From Lepisosteus oculatus (lineage: Eukaryota > Chordata > Actinopteri > Semionotiformes > Lepisosteidae), in the NCBI RefSeq assembly GCF_040954835.1, contig NC_090698.1, forward strand, positions 6,880,501-6,944,500: a stretch of 64,000 nt of DNA, given 5' to 3'. The notes beneath the pieces were generated by a model, which made no database searches, was not told the DNA's origin, and was given only the letters and a program-made list of their open reading frames with translations. Every line of letters starts with the position of its first letter. The first letter of the stretch is position 1. Positions 35,001 to 47,049 of this stretch are shown here, one piece after another. The position numbers and the translations under genes are program-made.

Positions 35001-38000
35001 CTTTTAAAAGAAGGAGCGATTTGGGCTATGAATAAAAGGCCATCTCCAGCTCTGTCTGGAATTGCCGGTTTTTATTGGGACCTTGTTTCCTGATCACAAA
35101 GTTGACCATTATGCATATCCATGCCCACCGACTCACACTCTCTCTGCCTTTCTTTCGACTTTCAGGGACGAGTGTCGACAGGACCCCTCATGTGATTATT
35201 ACTTCAGTATCGACTCCGATGTGGCGCTGATCAACCCGGACACCCTGCGCATCCTGATCGAGGAGAACAAGTGAGGGACTGCCTTTCTCAACACTTCTTT
35301 TGCTGTCTGGATCTCTCTTTCTGACAGTGTGCCGCCTGCTCTCTCTTTCTCTTGCAGGCCGGTGATCGCACCCATGCTCTCGCGTCATGGGAAGCTCTGG
35401 TCAAATTTCTGGGGAGCCCTGAGTCCCGAGGGGTTCTACGCCCGGTCAGAGGACTATATCGACATTGTTCAGGGCAAGCGCGTGTGAGTCTGGGGGGGAA
35501 AAGGCCATTACAAAACAACCACCATCCAAGCCTCCCCCTCTGATCGCTAGATAACGTGAGGGACCTGCTCTTATCACACTTCAGTCTTAATTGGCCACAG
35601 TTCTCCTTATTTCCTTGATCGCGCTAACTCGCTTGGACCCAGGATTTTCAAAGAAGCCCTGGTCAACTTGTTTAATCTTAATCTTCTTTGCAGATGCGGG
35701 CTCATCTGATAAAGTCTGGACATTTGCATGACTGGACTTGCAAGGCAGGAAAGTGTAATGTTAGGAATTTACCCTGAAGAGCTGGTGCTGGGAGAGTTGC
35801 ATTCTCTGCGATGGGCCTGGGGTTTAGGGAGTCGGTAGGCAGGTTCGTCTGGGACCAGGAAAGGAACACTGTATTTACAGAGGGTGCTTATTTGAGATGG
35901 CGGGGGTGTCGGGAACACATTGCCAAGCCACGTTATTTGATTCGAACACTATGGGATCCTTCAAGTGACAGGTGGGTTAGGTTCTGGGATCAAAGGTCTA
36001 AACTTGAACTTGAACTTGAGTTAGTAAACTAAAGAGCTGGAACAAATAGACTACCCCTTGACTGCAATGCTTCAAATTTCCCTACGATAACAGGGTACTG
36101 GACCGACTGCTTGCAGACTGGTCTAGCATTACCCCTGGAGCATAGCCCTGTTAGGATGAAGTTGGAGACCCCCTCTTCTGCTTATAAAGGCAGTTGCAAT
36201 GAGAGGGTGCAGTAATCCCCTTCCACACTTCCTCGCCCTTGTGCATCAGCGTCCTGCCACATCACCCGAGTTCGATCCCGTGTCAAGCCAGGCTGTAAAG
36301 GAGAGTCAAAGCTCGTCGTCAGCACTGATATTTGTGTTAAAGAGTCCCTCCCGTCCCTCTTCTTCCTTCTCCATCCCACTCCCTCTCTCGCGCTCTCCCC
36401 CTCGCAGCGGGGTGTGGAACGTACCCTACATCACCCAGGTCTACCTGATGAAGGGGGAGGTGCTGCAGAATCAGCTGGCCCAGGTCAACGTCTACTCCCA
36501 GGAAGGAATGGACACCGACATGGTCTTCTGCAGGAACGTCCGCGAGCAGGTCCGTCTGTCCTCCTCTCTGCGTGGTGCCGATTATAAAGCGAGTGTGTTA
36601 ACCCCCACCTCCGGGCCGGGCAGACTGTTGATGGTAGAGTTGAGCCTATTTACCCCCACCTGTCTCTTGCAGGGGGTGTTCATGTTTGTGACCAACCGGG
36701 ACGAGTTCGGCAGGCTTATCTCCACTAGCAACTACAACATCAGTCGACTGCACCCAGACATGTGGCAGATCTTTGACAACCCTGTGGTAAGTCACTTGCA
36801 TGTCCACACCTGCAAGATCAGTCTGGCTTCACAACTGCCTGATCCATTCCATGTTTTTCCAGCTGCAGGGCGCTTGTGTAGCAACACTGGGGACTGCAGC
36901 TGTGCAAAGTTAGTTGTGCAAAGCCCCAGGAAAATGGAGAAAATATTTGTGTTTTTTTGCTTCAGTGTTACTGAAGGGTGTTATTCTTACTGGATTAAAC
37001 TGCTTCTCCTTAGCAATCTGATTGGCATTCTTGCCAAATTAAACGTCAACTATGGTAAACAAAATTAGGAAGAGACCCAAAAAATAATGTAAAAGTATTA
37101 TGACCAAATGAGAATATATATTGATATATTATGTCCAAGAAGAAAATGCATACACAGACGCGTACTCTCTGGAATATCACATGCATTGGCCCTGTTTCTT
37201 TCTTTAGGACTGGAAGGAGAAATATATCCATGAAAACTATTCCAAAATCTTTGAGGATGACGAGAACATCGTGGAGCAGGTGAGGAGATAGGAAAATGTG
37301 CCGGAGGAGGGAGAGAGGGGAAACCAGCTCACTTCAGTTCAATTTGTTGTCATATGCACAAGTGCAGTGAAATGCTTATGCGCACGTATGCTCCAATACA
37401 AAGACATTAAGGAAACGCCAAAAATATAAACACAGAGCAGCAGCAGCAACAAGTTAAATAACATACAACTTAATAAAAACCCATCAGTGTGTGCCGGTGG
37501 TAGGGGTAGAGTTCAGTAATCTGACAGCTAGCGGGAAGAAACTGCCTCTGAATCGGGAAGTTCGTGCCTTCGTGCTCCTGTAACGCTTCCCAGAGGGAAG
37601 GGGGGAGAAAAGTGAGAAACCAGGATGACTGGTATCCTAAGTGCTACTTCCAGCCTTCCTGAGACAGCGAGTTGTAAAAATGTCTGAAATAGAGGGGAGC
37701 TGTACTCCAATGGTGGACTGGGCTGACCTGATCACCCCCCCAACGCCTTCCGGTCAGCTGCCAGACCCCACTGTAATCCCACACGTGAGCCACTCTCATT
37801 AGCGCACCAGGAAAATGTGGTCAGGACAGCTGAAGGTGGACCAAATGTTTTCAACTGTCTGAGGGAGTAAAGGCGCTGTTGTGCCTCCTGTGTAGCCCCA
37901 GGTACATGGTGGGACCACTTTAAAGGTACCCAGGACACCTGGGGAACAGATTATTATTGAAGAGGGAGAGGATTCTTAGGGAGGCTGCGGGGCGGACAGG

Positions 38001-39496
38001 GAGAAGAGACGGGATGAAGTTGTTTAATTGACCACTCTGTCCATCGCTTTTTTCCCCCAGCCCTGTCCGGACGTGTACTGGTTCCCAGCCTTTTCCGACC
38101 GGATGTGTGATGAGCTGGTGGAGGAGATGGAGAATTTCGGGGGGTGGTCTGGAGGGAGGCACAAAGTAAGGACAGCTAGCCAGCAGATAGCTAGAGAGAT
38201 GTGAAGCAGTGGGCTTATGTCCAGCTGCCATATTCGCCCGTCTGTCCATCCGTCTGCTTCTTTATCTGCTTGTGTTTTAAGAGTTTTTCTGCCAGCGTAT
38301 GACATGCCTGTATAAGCTTCTCTGCTGGCCTACCCATGATCCTGCACCTCTGTCAATCTGAGCGCCTCTCCCTTTCAGGATGAGCGGTTGGCGGGGGGCT
38401 ACGAGAACGTGCCCACGGTCGACATCCACATGAACCAGATCGGGTTCGAGAAGGAGTGGCTCAAGTTCCTGAAGGAGTACATCAGCCCCGTCACGGAGAA
38501 GCTGTACCCCGGCTATTACGCCAAGGTGAGACCGGGCACACCGAAGCACGGTTTCCTCCCCTTCAGGATCCACCAGTCCCAGTACAAGCTGCCAGTCTCC
38601 ACCTGCCACTGAGTGGGCCACTGGCACTGCGAAAGCACGGAGAATAGGGGAATTTGAACTTGAAAAGCCGAGATCTTCTGCCTAAGCAAAACCTAGATAG
38701 ATAGATACTTTATTGATCCCGCGAGGGAAATTGCAGTGCAACAGCAGCTTAACACAGAACGATCTTCGGTAGATCGTACCGAAGTGAATTCTCACAGTCC
38801 GACTCCCTCCCTGTCCCCTCTTCTCCCTCTGTCTCAGGCCCAGGCTGTGATGAATTTTGTGGTGCGCTACCGGCCAGACGAGCAGCCCTCCCTGCGACCT
38901 CACCATGACTCCTCCACCTTCACCATCAACATTGCCCTCAACCGCAAGGGCATTGACTTCCAGGTACGACAAGTGGGCAAAGGACAGGCTGGCTGGATAC
39001 AGAGCAGTTTTGGGCACCGCCAGCTGCAACGTGGCACACATTAAATAGATAACACGTTCGAGTCGGGAGCTGCGTCAGCCAAGGAACGAGTGAAGACTTA
39101 TTCCATGCTGAAAAGAGAAGAGACGAGACGCTTTGGCTGTGGAGCCTTCTTGAGGTCAGAGGCTTCTTCTCCTGGAGAGGCTCCACAACCGAAACGTTGG
39201 GGTTTCTTTTCTCTTTTCAGCCTGGAATAAACCTGTACTTGTTCCTTTAATAGACCAGGTGTGACTGCCCCGGCTGCCGCATACTGACCGTGCTCTGCTG
39301 ACGTTCTGGCGTTTTTGACCCGCGTTGTTCTGTGTGGCAGGGTGGCGGCTGCCGATTCCTGCGCTACAACTGCAGCGTGGATACCCCCAGGAAGGGCTGG
39401 TCCTTCATGCACCCCGGCAGGCTGACTCACTACCACGAGGGGCTGCCCGTCACGCAGGGCACGCGCTACATCATGGTGTCCTTCGTCGACCCCTAG
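29100..39496 (+). CDS. plod3: PLOD3, procollagen-lysine hydroxylase and collagen glycosyltransferase (LH3)
   Basis: LH3 hydroxylates collagen lysines using Fe(II) and 2-oxoglutarate, and glycosylates hydroxylysine, in the secretory pathway. Nineteen exons: 29100-29190, 31154-31245, 31517-31653, 32508-32671, 33043-33155, 33602-33665, 33770-33867, 34190-34291, 34568-34699, 34811-34932, 35166-35270, 35358-35483, 36408-36549, 36673-36786, 37208-37279, 38061-38165, 38379-38525, 38838-38963, 39341-39496. They give 735 residues (human 738) with all phases consistent. A signal peptide spans about 1-22. The glycosyltransferase domain keeps [25 protein letters not shown]-type Cys-Trp (here GFCWP) and the Asp-rich DNDDDQ. 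The hydroxylase domain keeps iron ligands H664, D666 and H716 (HHDSS; HYHEG) and the 2-oxoglutarate arginine R726. [10 protein letters not shown] and FCWP are LH3-like; PLOD1 differs at both. The exon count matches human PLOD3. Confidence 0.97.
29191..31153 (+). other. plod3: plod3 intron 1
   Basis: This is the longest plod3 intron, nearly 2 kb. I see no recognised repeat in it. First introns often carry regulatory sites, but none can be named from the sequence. Confidence 0.5.
34045..34112 (+). repeat. Two-copy 34-bp tandem duplication in plod3 intron 7
   Basis: The unit gctcaggagtagctcaggag followed by tagggagtgtaat occurs twice back to back with no visible difference, so the duplication looks recent. 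Confidence 0.7.
37330..37970 (-). pseudogene. LINE fragment with reverse transcriptase C-terminal remnant (L2/Rex1-like)
   Basis: On the minus strand a frame reads [20 protein letters not shown], matching the KKAQQRLYFLRRLRKFG motif just after the polymerase core of fish non-LTR elements. Further down, the strand encodes a degraded 'LPSGRRYR...[10 protein letters not shown]'-like end, and the tail lies near 37330. It is 5'-truncated and decayed, in plod3 intron 15, antisense to the gene. Confidence 0.75.
38693..38790 (-). repeat. LINE 3' tail fragment
   Basis: 'agatagatagatactttatt' then 'gatcccgcgagggaaattgc' is a very common reversed LINE tail in fish genomes. It is a short fragment in plod3 intron 17, only about 50 bases from exon 18. 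Confidence 0.6.
39081..39250 (+). repeat. Near-palindromic repeat with hammerhead-like cores (Penelope-like element fragment?)
   Basis: The left arm (39081-39155) and right arm (39172-39250) are reverse complements over most of about 72 bases: 'gctgaaaagagaagaga' pairs with 'tcttttctcttttcagc', and 'ctgtggagcc' with 'ggctccaca'. Each arm carries an imperfect hammerhead-type pattern, a CUGANGA-like block, a ggctcc-based stem, then GAAA-like bases (right arm accgaaacgtt). Such motifs are known from Penelope-like retroelements. It lies in plod3 intron 18. Confidence 0.5.
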
Positions 39497-40353
39497 GGCC
39501 CGGCCGGAGGCCCACCCCATTGTGGTTCTGATGCGGACTCGCCTTGGATTGTGGGAAATCTGCTTCTGTCGCCGACCAGTTAAGCCAGAAGGAGCCAGAC
39601 TGGCACATGTTGGAAAGCAGTTTCATGACGTTCTCACCTCCCTTTCTTTTACGTTTTATAGAAAGTGGTGCAGGTTCACACCGGATGTTATGGGTTGGCC
39701 GCCATTGTGGCTCCAAGATACAATCTGGTGGGGAATTGCAGGAGCCAAAATGGTGGCAAAACTATGACCAGTTTTTATGTTCTTTGGTGCAGTTGTTCCA
39801 TTTCTCTTTGGCGTATCATGCAGTGTTTTTAAGTTATTGAAACTGACATCATTCCATCTCCAACACCGGCTAGTGAATAGCAAATTGCAGATTCTACAGA
39901 GCCACAATGGGAGCGTATGGGAATCCGTATCATAGCCTCCCTCTACTGTACTAACTTGACAATCAGTACTGGAGAGCTCAAGAGAGCTCTGTGCCTCACC
40001 CAGTGTGGAACATGAGCTCTGACCGGAGTATGCAGTTGTTATGGTGACAGAATTAACACTTTTTTTAAGGACTGATGCTTTTAAAGTTACAAGCACACTC
40101 AAGAACACACAACCGCTCTTGAAATAAAAGGAAAAAAAATATATTTCTTGACAGTTTCAGGTTTGGCATCATCCCTGCTTGTTTACATGTTACCCAATGG
40201 TCTATAGCTTTAGGTAATGTCCCTGTGAATTTAATGGCCTTTATGACCCCCACAGAGTGTAAAATCCGATTACCCAGACACCTGGGAGGGACACAGAGCT
40301 GTGAAGAACATTAGACAGTGTGCAATTGTGTTTTAAATATGCAACCAAATAAA
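39497..40353 (+). other. plod3: plod3 3' UTR (probable)
   Basis: This follows the plod3 stop codon (TAG 39494-39496). Two AATAAA signals lie at 40123-40128 and 40348-40353, giving 3' UTRs of about 0.65 or 0.87 kb. No other gene is visible. Confidence 0.55.
40348..40353 (+). terminator. plod3: Candidate plod3 polyadenylation signal
   Basis: AATAAA is followed within 30 bases by a long T-rich tract, the usual downstream context. An alternative AATAAA lies at 40123-40128. Confidence 0.5.
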
Positions 40354-41300
40354 ATTTCAGATTTTTTTTCTTTTTTTTTTTTGCTGGAAACCAAAACTTG
40401 ATTCCCCAGCAAGGAGCTCGATATAAGGAAAATACTTGTGGTTTAATTTAAGTGTAGGTATTAATTTCTTATGTTTCTAAATTATTATTTTTTTGCTCAT
40501 TTGAAGACGTCGTGCCTGTCTTTGTATTCTTTCTACACCTCCGATACAAGGCTTTGTACAAAGCGCGTTAACTTATTTTTGTAAGGATTGGAAAATGTGC
40601 GAGTTTTGTGAATTAAAATACCTTTGTAAACAAAGCGTTGTCTTTCACTGGGGTGGAGGAGGGAGAGGCTAAAGTGCCACACTACTGGGAAGGATTTCAG
40701 AATACAGACCGGATCGTTAGAGACAGTTATTACACAGTCAGGCTGCGCTAGTTTCCCAGCACTGGTTCTCCCCAGTGCTGGGCAATGATCCCGTCTCATT
40801 TTTATATTTATATTTGGAAAAGGGACGTTTATATATAAATAGTAAAGTTCTAACAAAATGCTTTACAAAAGGTGACACCTTGTGTCTAAGGAGAGTAGCG
40901 TACTGGAAGCCAATCGGTTTTGTTAAAAAAAAATCTGTCGTTTTGGGTTTCGGGAGTCGCTTGGTGTGACGTCTTTGTCAGCTCTCAGTGTCTTTTTAAA
41001 AAAAACGTTATTTAAACACCAGAGCTGCAAAAAAGGAGGCAGAATATTAAAATAGATCCAGAAATAGACACTTCACAGCCAGAGGAATTCACAATTATAA
41101 AAGCTGACAATTATACTTTTTACATTCCTAATATAATTATTATTGCATTTTTTTATCTTTTATATCTACTCCATCCAAAAATAAATTATCAGAGAAATCA
41201 GAAGAAACTGAGTGGCAAGGCCGAGACTATCTCTAAACAGCCTCACCACGTCCTGAGGAAGAGCATCAAAAACTATAGCATAACAACTGTCAGTCTCGAC
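40354..41300 (+). other. plod3-pelp1 spacer
   Basis: The spacer is AT-rich with no recognised repeat or coding exon. About 1 kb separates the plod3 transcript end from the pelp1 start. Confidence 0.45.
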
Positions 41301-41320
41301 GAACGTGTCAACCCTCCGAG

Positions 41321-41328
41321 TGACGTCA
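41321..41328 (+). promoter_or_regulatory. pelp1: CRE palindrome, distal
   Basis: A perfect TGACGTCA lies 60 bases upstream of the pelp1 start codon. CREB/ATF factors bind this sequence. Confidence 0.55.
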
Positions 41329-41366
41329 CAAGGGCGCCAGCTTTCAGTGCTGCTGTCGAGGGGGGT

Positions 41367-41374
41367 TGACGTCA
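41367..41374 (+). promoter_or_regulatory. pelp1: CRE palindrome, proximal
   Basis: A second perfect TGACGTCA begins 46 bases after the first and ends 13 bases before the pelp1 ATG, so it lies in or at the edge of the 5' UTR. Confidence 0.55.
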
Positions 41375-41387
41375 TTGTGAGGGAAAG

Positions 41388-44300
41388 ATGGCGGCCTCGG
41401 CTTGGGTGGATGGACCGACTAGTGCGCGGTTGGCCGAAGGGCTGCTGTCTGCGCTACAGGAGGAGCGACCCGGCCACCTTCCAGGGCTGCTGGCGAGCTA
41501 CCGGGAGCATGGCGGTGTCTCCGCACAGGTACGCTGGAGTCCAGGGTACAGCCTAGCTGGTCGCCCGTCTCTCTGTGCAATTCGGCTTTATACATCCTTT
41601 CTAATTATGTTCAGTGCCCCCTTTGTAAGACTTGAGGAGGAGGATCACATTAACTTAAAATTTTAACTTTAAACTTTGAGTCGATGAGTGTTGAAATCGA
41701 AAAAAATCAATAAAACGATGCATAAATTAAAAGGTTTTGGGGATGCTGATGTTTTCACTGAAAGACTATCGAGTACGTTAAAGAGACCCGATCGGCAGCG
41801 ATCAGTTTCAAAGGGCTTCCTTATGTATCTTTCCATTTGCTTTGAGTTTGTGTCACGAAAGCACGTTACTGGGGATCACAACTTCAGTCTTCCGCGCCTG
41901 TTAGCTGCTGAAGTCCGACGCCGGGACTGTGCTTGGAGAGGCCAGAACCCACCAGAGGAGACTTGTTTATTATACAGCTTTAGTTTTGTGCAGCTAATCA
42001 GCATCTCCGTTGGCTCCGAGGTGAAGAGAATCTCAAGTTTTCTTTGTAGGGTCTGTGTAAAAACAACACAGACTTCAGTTTCAGAGTCTGTTCTGCACAC
42101 TCGCGGGGACGCGTCTTTTCTCCTTCACAGAGAGAGTTAGACAGCACTGCTTTGCCACCCAGCCTGGGTGGCTACAGAGAGCACCTGACTGCACTGTGTT
42201 CTCACTGATCCGAGGAGTCTGCCTGGGTTTGTAGAGCCTGAGTGCGTTTCAGCCAGGCTCCTGCTGTCCCGGCAGGCCCAGAAATGAGGAGGTATTCCTG
42301 TAGGTATCAGAAGTGGTTCTGATCCGTTCTTGGGGCGCTGTGGTACCATGGAGAGGGGTGTCAGGGCACAGCCTGCGGAAGAAGACCCCCCCCCCCCCCG
42401 GTGACTGAAGTCTGTCTGTTGTTGTCTGTCCTCAGAGTGCCGGAGTGGTGGGGAATCTGATAGGATTCAGCAATGCGCGTCTCAGTTCCACAAAAACCAG
42501 GTGAGCCCCCCTGAATCCTGTCTCTCGAGGACATCACAGTGTGAGTGGCAGAGGTCAGAGGGCACGAGACCCACTCCCTGTGTCGGAGAAGCTGTGTGCA
42601 TCCGTCTGCTCTAACAGCAAGGGGGCTGTAAGCTCGACTTGTGTATTGCTTCCCAGCTGTTTGCTCGTACTATGAAATAATAGTGCCTGGAATTGTCCTA
42701 CTGTTGTGCATAGTGTCAGCTGGGAGTATCCAGAGGGGGAACTCCTGAAACTGTCCTGGCTTAGATGGGTCATTTCAGACCAGGGGTGACACCTCTCTTC
42801 AGTAGAACTGCTGTGTGTTGCCGTGCTCCACAGCGGAGCTTTGATTTTCCAGAAGTGACAACGTGAAGTTAGTTGTTTAAATTATAAGGGCCCCCCACTG
42901 AATAATGAGCATCAAGTACAGCTAGAATGGGATCTGGCACGGTGTTCCACAAGGCTTTAAAACCTGTGCAGCTCAGTCTCCTGACCTTTCGAGTAGGGTT
43001 GTGGTGAGGGATTAAAGTGCAGTGTGTTTCAGGTTCCAGGGCCTTTGCCTGCTGTCTGTACTGGTACGGGACAGCTCCAGCGATGTGTTCCAGCAGCACT
43101 GTCTCTCCTGGCTGCGTGCTGTCCAGCAGGTCATACAGGTAAGCCAGCTCTCCCTCCCCCTTTGACAGCGGCTCTGTCTCTTTCTGCATCCCAGGCTCTT
43201 CCTGGAGCTGGGACTGGGATAATGTGCCAGCAGCCAGAACTCTCAACTGATAGCCCACTGGAGCTCAGCAGGTGTGGGCCTGGTCAGTACCTGGAGGGGA
43301 GACCTAAGGGGTGTTAGTGCAGCCAGTACGGGGCGCTCACTTTGGGGTCTATGTGGGACCTAATGCCCCAGTACAGTTAAGGGGGACTCTATACTGTAAA
43401 AAAGGCGCCATCCAGCAGATGAGACAAAAAACTGAGGTCCTGACTCTCTGAGGTCTTTAAAAACCCCAGGGTGTTTCTCGAAAAGAGTAGGGGGTGTTAC
43501 CCTGGCATCCTGGCCATATTTCCCATTGGCCTTTACCAATCATGGCCTCCTAATAATCCCCCTCTCTGAACTGGCTTCATCACTCTGCTCTCCTCCCCAT
43601 TGAGAGCTGGTGTGTGGGGAGAGCACTGGCGCATCATCCACGTGGGGCAGCAAATTGGTGGGCTAGGGGAGTCTCCATTACTTGTAAAGCACTTTGAATG
43701 GAGCATCCAGAAGAGCATTATATAGGTGTCAGGAATTAATATTATTTTTATTAATATTATTGTTATTATTATTTTTGTGCAGCTGGTAGACTGTACATTA
43801 ACAATCTCTCCTTCTCCTTCCTTTAGTCACAGGCTCCTCTGCCTTCAGTCCAGCTTGCTGTCACCATTCTGCAGGACCTGCTGCAGTATTCTTCCCAGCT
43901 CCCAGAGCTCTCCCGGGAAATTGGCCTCAACTCAATCCCGGGAATCCTCACTTCTCTGCTGGGCCTCAAGCAGGAGGTGAGATGGGTTGATCAGGGCTGA
44001 CAGCACAGGGGGGGGCAGGTACACAATCCCTACCATGCTCAGAGTTGGGATGGACGAATATTATTAGTTTCCTCTGGCGATTGTGATCAAAAGGATTTGT
44101 GGCCTAACACATAGGACATTTCTGTCTTTAATTGCATGAGCTCACCGAACCACATTCTATGCAAATTGTTGTTTGGCCATAACGTATTAAACTCGAACTA
44201 ATGTCACTGTCTGTGTTTGTCACAGTGCCACCTAGGGGCGATGGAGGGGATGACAGCCTGCATGACCTACTACCCTCGTGCCTGTGGGTCTCTCCGGGTA

Positions 44301-47013
44301 AGAGAGTAGCATGTTTCAGTGGAGAAGCAGGGCTGAACAGCAAGAAAACTTTCTGAATAAAACCTGATAAAACTCAGGTCCATACAGGAACGAGGCAATG
44401 TGGTCGTGGACTGGAGCAATGTGGCATTACATGGAAACAGGGCTCTGTGGTGTTTTACAGTGATGAGGCAGCGCCGAAGTGGCCTGTGGTTCTGTTGTCC
44501 CCTCTGTACAGGTGACTGAGCACTCTTGTTTCTCTGCAGGAGAAACTGGGGGCTTACTTCCTGTCCAAGATGGACTCTGATAATCCCAAAATACAGGAGG
44601 TGAGACTGCGGATGTTCTCTGTATCTGTGTACCATCTCCCTCCCTTCACCTGTCTTTCTGTAGCTCACTACCCCTTCCTCCCTATCTACTTATGTCCACC
44701 GTTCTCTACCTGTGTCTCCCGCCCTGTCTTTAGCTGCCTTGTCCTGCCCCTGTCTGTCTCCCTCTCTCTCAGTCCACTCTGACCTCCTCTCTGCCTCTCT
44801 CAGATGGCGTGTGCGTGCTACGGGCGGCTGTCCTCGCTGGGTGGCGTCTTCGAGCGGGGTTCTCGTCAGGCGGAAGGCTGGGCGCAGCATCTGCACTGCC
44901 TCCTGGCCACCGCCCATGGTGTTCTGGGACAGCTGTATGAGGGGGTGGAGGCAGGTCAGTCCTCCACAGCTGACGGACCTGAGATGGCTCGCTGAGCATC
45001 GCTCCTTCGCTTATTTGTCAGCCTGTTTAAGAAAACACAAGACTCGTTTTGTTCTTTCAATTTCAGGTTTTGCAGTTCTTTTAAGTTTCTGATTTAAAAT
45101 AATGTCTTTGCCTGCCTGTGCCGTGTTCTCTCTCTCCCCCTGCCTCTGCCTCAGAGGGAGGAGTACAGTATGAAGGCCCTGGGATTGAGCTGCTGCTACC
45201 CCCATTGGACGATACTGACCCCCTGCTCGTCCTACAGCTCCGCCACAGATACAGAGCTGTGACTCTGGCCCTCACTCACACCCTGAGGTACTGACGCACT
45301 GTACGCAGACACAGAGCTGGGACTGAACCTCGCTCACACCCTGAGGTACTGACGCACTGTACGCAGACACAGAGCTGGGACTGAACCTCGCTCACACCCT
45401 GAGGTTCTGACGCACTGTACGCAGACACAGAGCTGGGACTGAACCTCGCTCACACCCTGAGGTACTGACGCACTGTACACAGACACAGAGCTGGGACTGA
45501 ACCTCACTCACACCCTGAGGTACTGACGCACTGTACACAGACACACAGCTGTGTTTGCAGTGTGCGTGCAGCTGAGTGTGTTTGAACTCCCTCTCTCTGT
45601 CTCTTTCAGTGTAGATCTGTCTTCTCCGGTCCGCCTACCTGTACAGAGTGTTCTCAACCTGGTCTGCAGAGCGCTGGCTGTTACCGCCAAAGGCATTGTG
45701 AGTATTGGCTGATGTGCAAGGGGCTGTTTTACACTGTGAGCTCACGGGGCGGTGTCGGCACTGGTGTGCAGCTTCCGTGTATCATGCCGTTCTGTAGTGA
45801 TACCATGCGTGTCGGGAAACGCCAGAGCCATGCTGACATGCTTTGTGTGTGCGTGTATTGCAGAGCGTCTCAGGTGACGGTTGTCTGAAACTCCTGGTTC
45901 TGCCCTCTCTGCACCGCGACACCCTGGAACTGCTGTCGACGCTCATCACAGTGTGAGTGGCAGCACATCAGGACGGCCGTTTTCTCCTTTTCGTCTCCCC
46001 TCTCTGTAGACGCATTCAGAGTGCTTCATTCACACAGCACTGCTGGGAAAGCCGCGTGCAATGGACCGTTGACATTTGGTGTCACATGGCAGTGCCCTGG
46101 CAGAACAAAAATGAGTAACTGTGTCATGTGTAAGACAGGGCGTGCATTTATAAGATCACTTTATTAGCCATACACAATTTCTTGCATTAGGAATTTGTCT
46201 TTTCGCAGACCCCAGCTTGCTCTCCATGAGACACACAGACAGGGAGAGAAGCTGGGGATCAGAGCGCAGGGTCAGCCATTTATACAGCGCCCCTGGAGCA
46301 GTTGGGGTGAAGGGCCTTGCTCGGGGGCCCAACGGAGTAGGATTCCTCTGCTGGCCGCGGGATACGAACCAGCAACCTTCCAGCCAGAGATCCTTACCCA
46401 CAGTGTGCCACCGCACCTGTGGCTAAGGATCTGTTGCTACAAGTGTGTTGCAGCTTTCTCATTCAATACCTCTCACAGATCTAAAAGTGGAAGCGTCTCA
46501 GTATAGCCAGTTCTTGAGTGAGCAAGCGTGTGATGGGATGTGTCATGGTCATGCTAGGAGTAAAACTGGGTAACAAGCTCACTCAGTAACTGAAACCCAG
46601 CTGTTTGCTGGCCTGTGTGAAATGTTTCATGAGAAAGCCATATTACTAATGACCCAGACCAGTGCTCCATGCAGTTACATATTTTGTCATACACGCTTGT
46701 TTTATTCGGCTAGGGTGCTTTGCAGTCCCAGTCTGTGGAAAATGGTTTTCATTCTTCTTGACCGTCCTAGTCATCGAGACGACTTGATTGAAAATTGGCA
46801 ATTCCATGTTAAAGGGTGTTTAGGGAATGAAGTCCAGATTCTTGCCGCTGACAGATGTGTGGATGTATTAACACGCCCTCCCCTCTCCACCTGTCTCAGC
46901 GCTGGGAGTCGGCTGGTTCAGTACTCCAGTGTCTTGACGCGGCTCTTCTCTCAGACTCTGTCTGCCTGGACGCCCCTCCCCGAGGCCAGCCCTGGACAAC
47001 AGAGAGCCTACAG

Positions 47014-47049
<36 letters not shown>

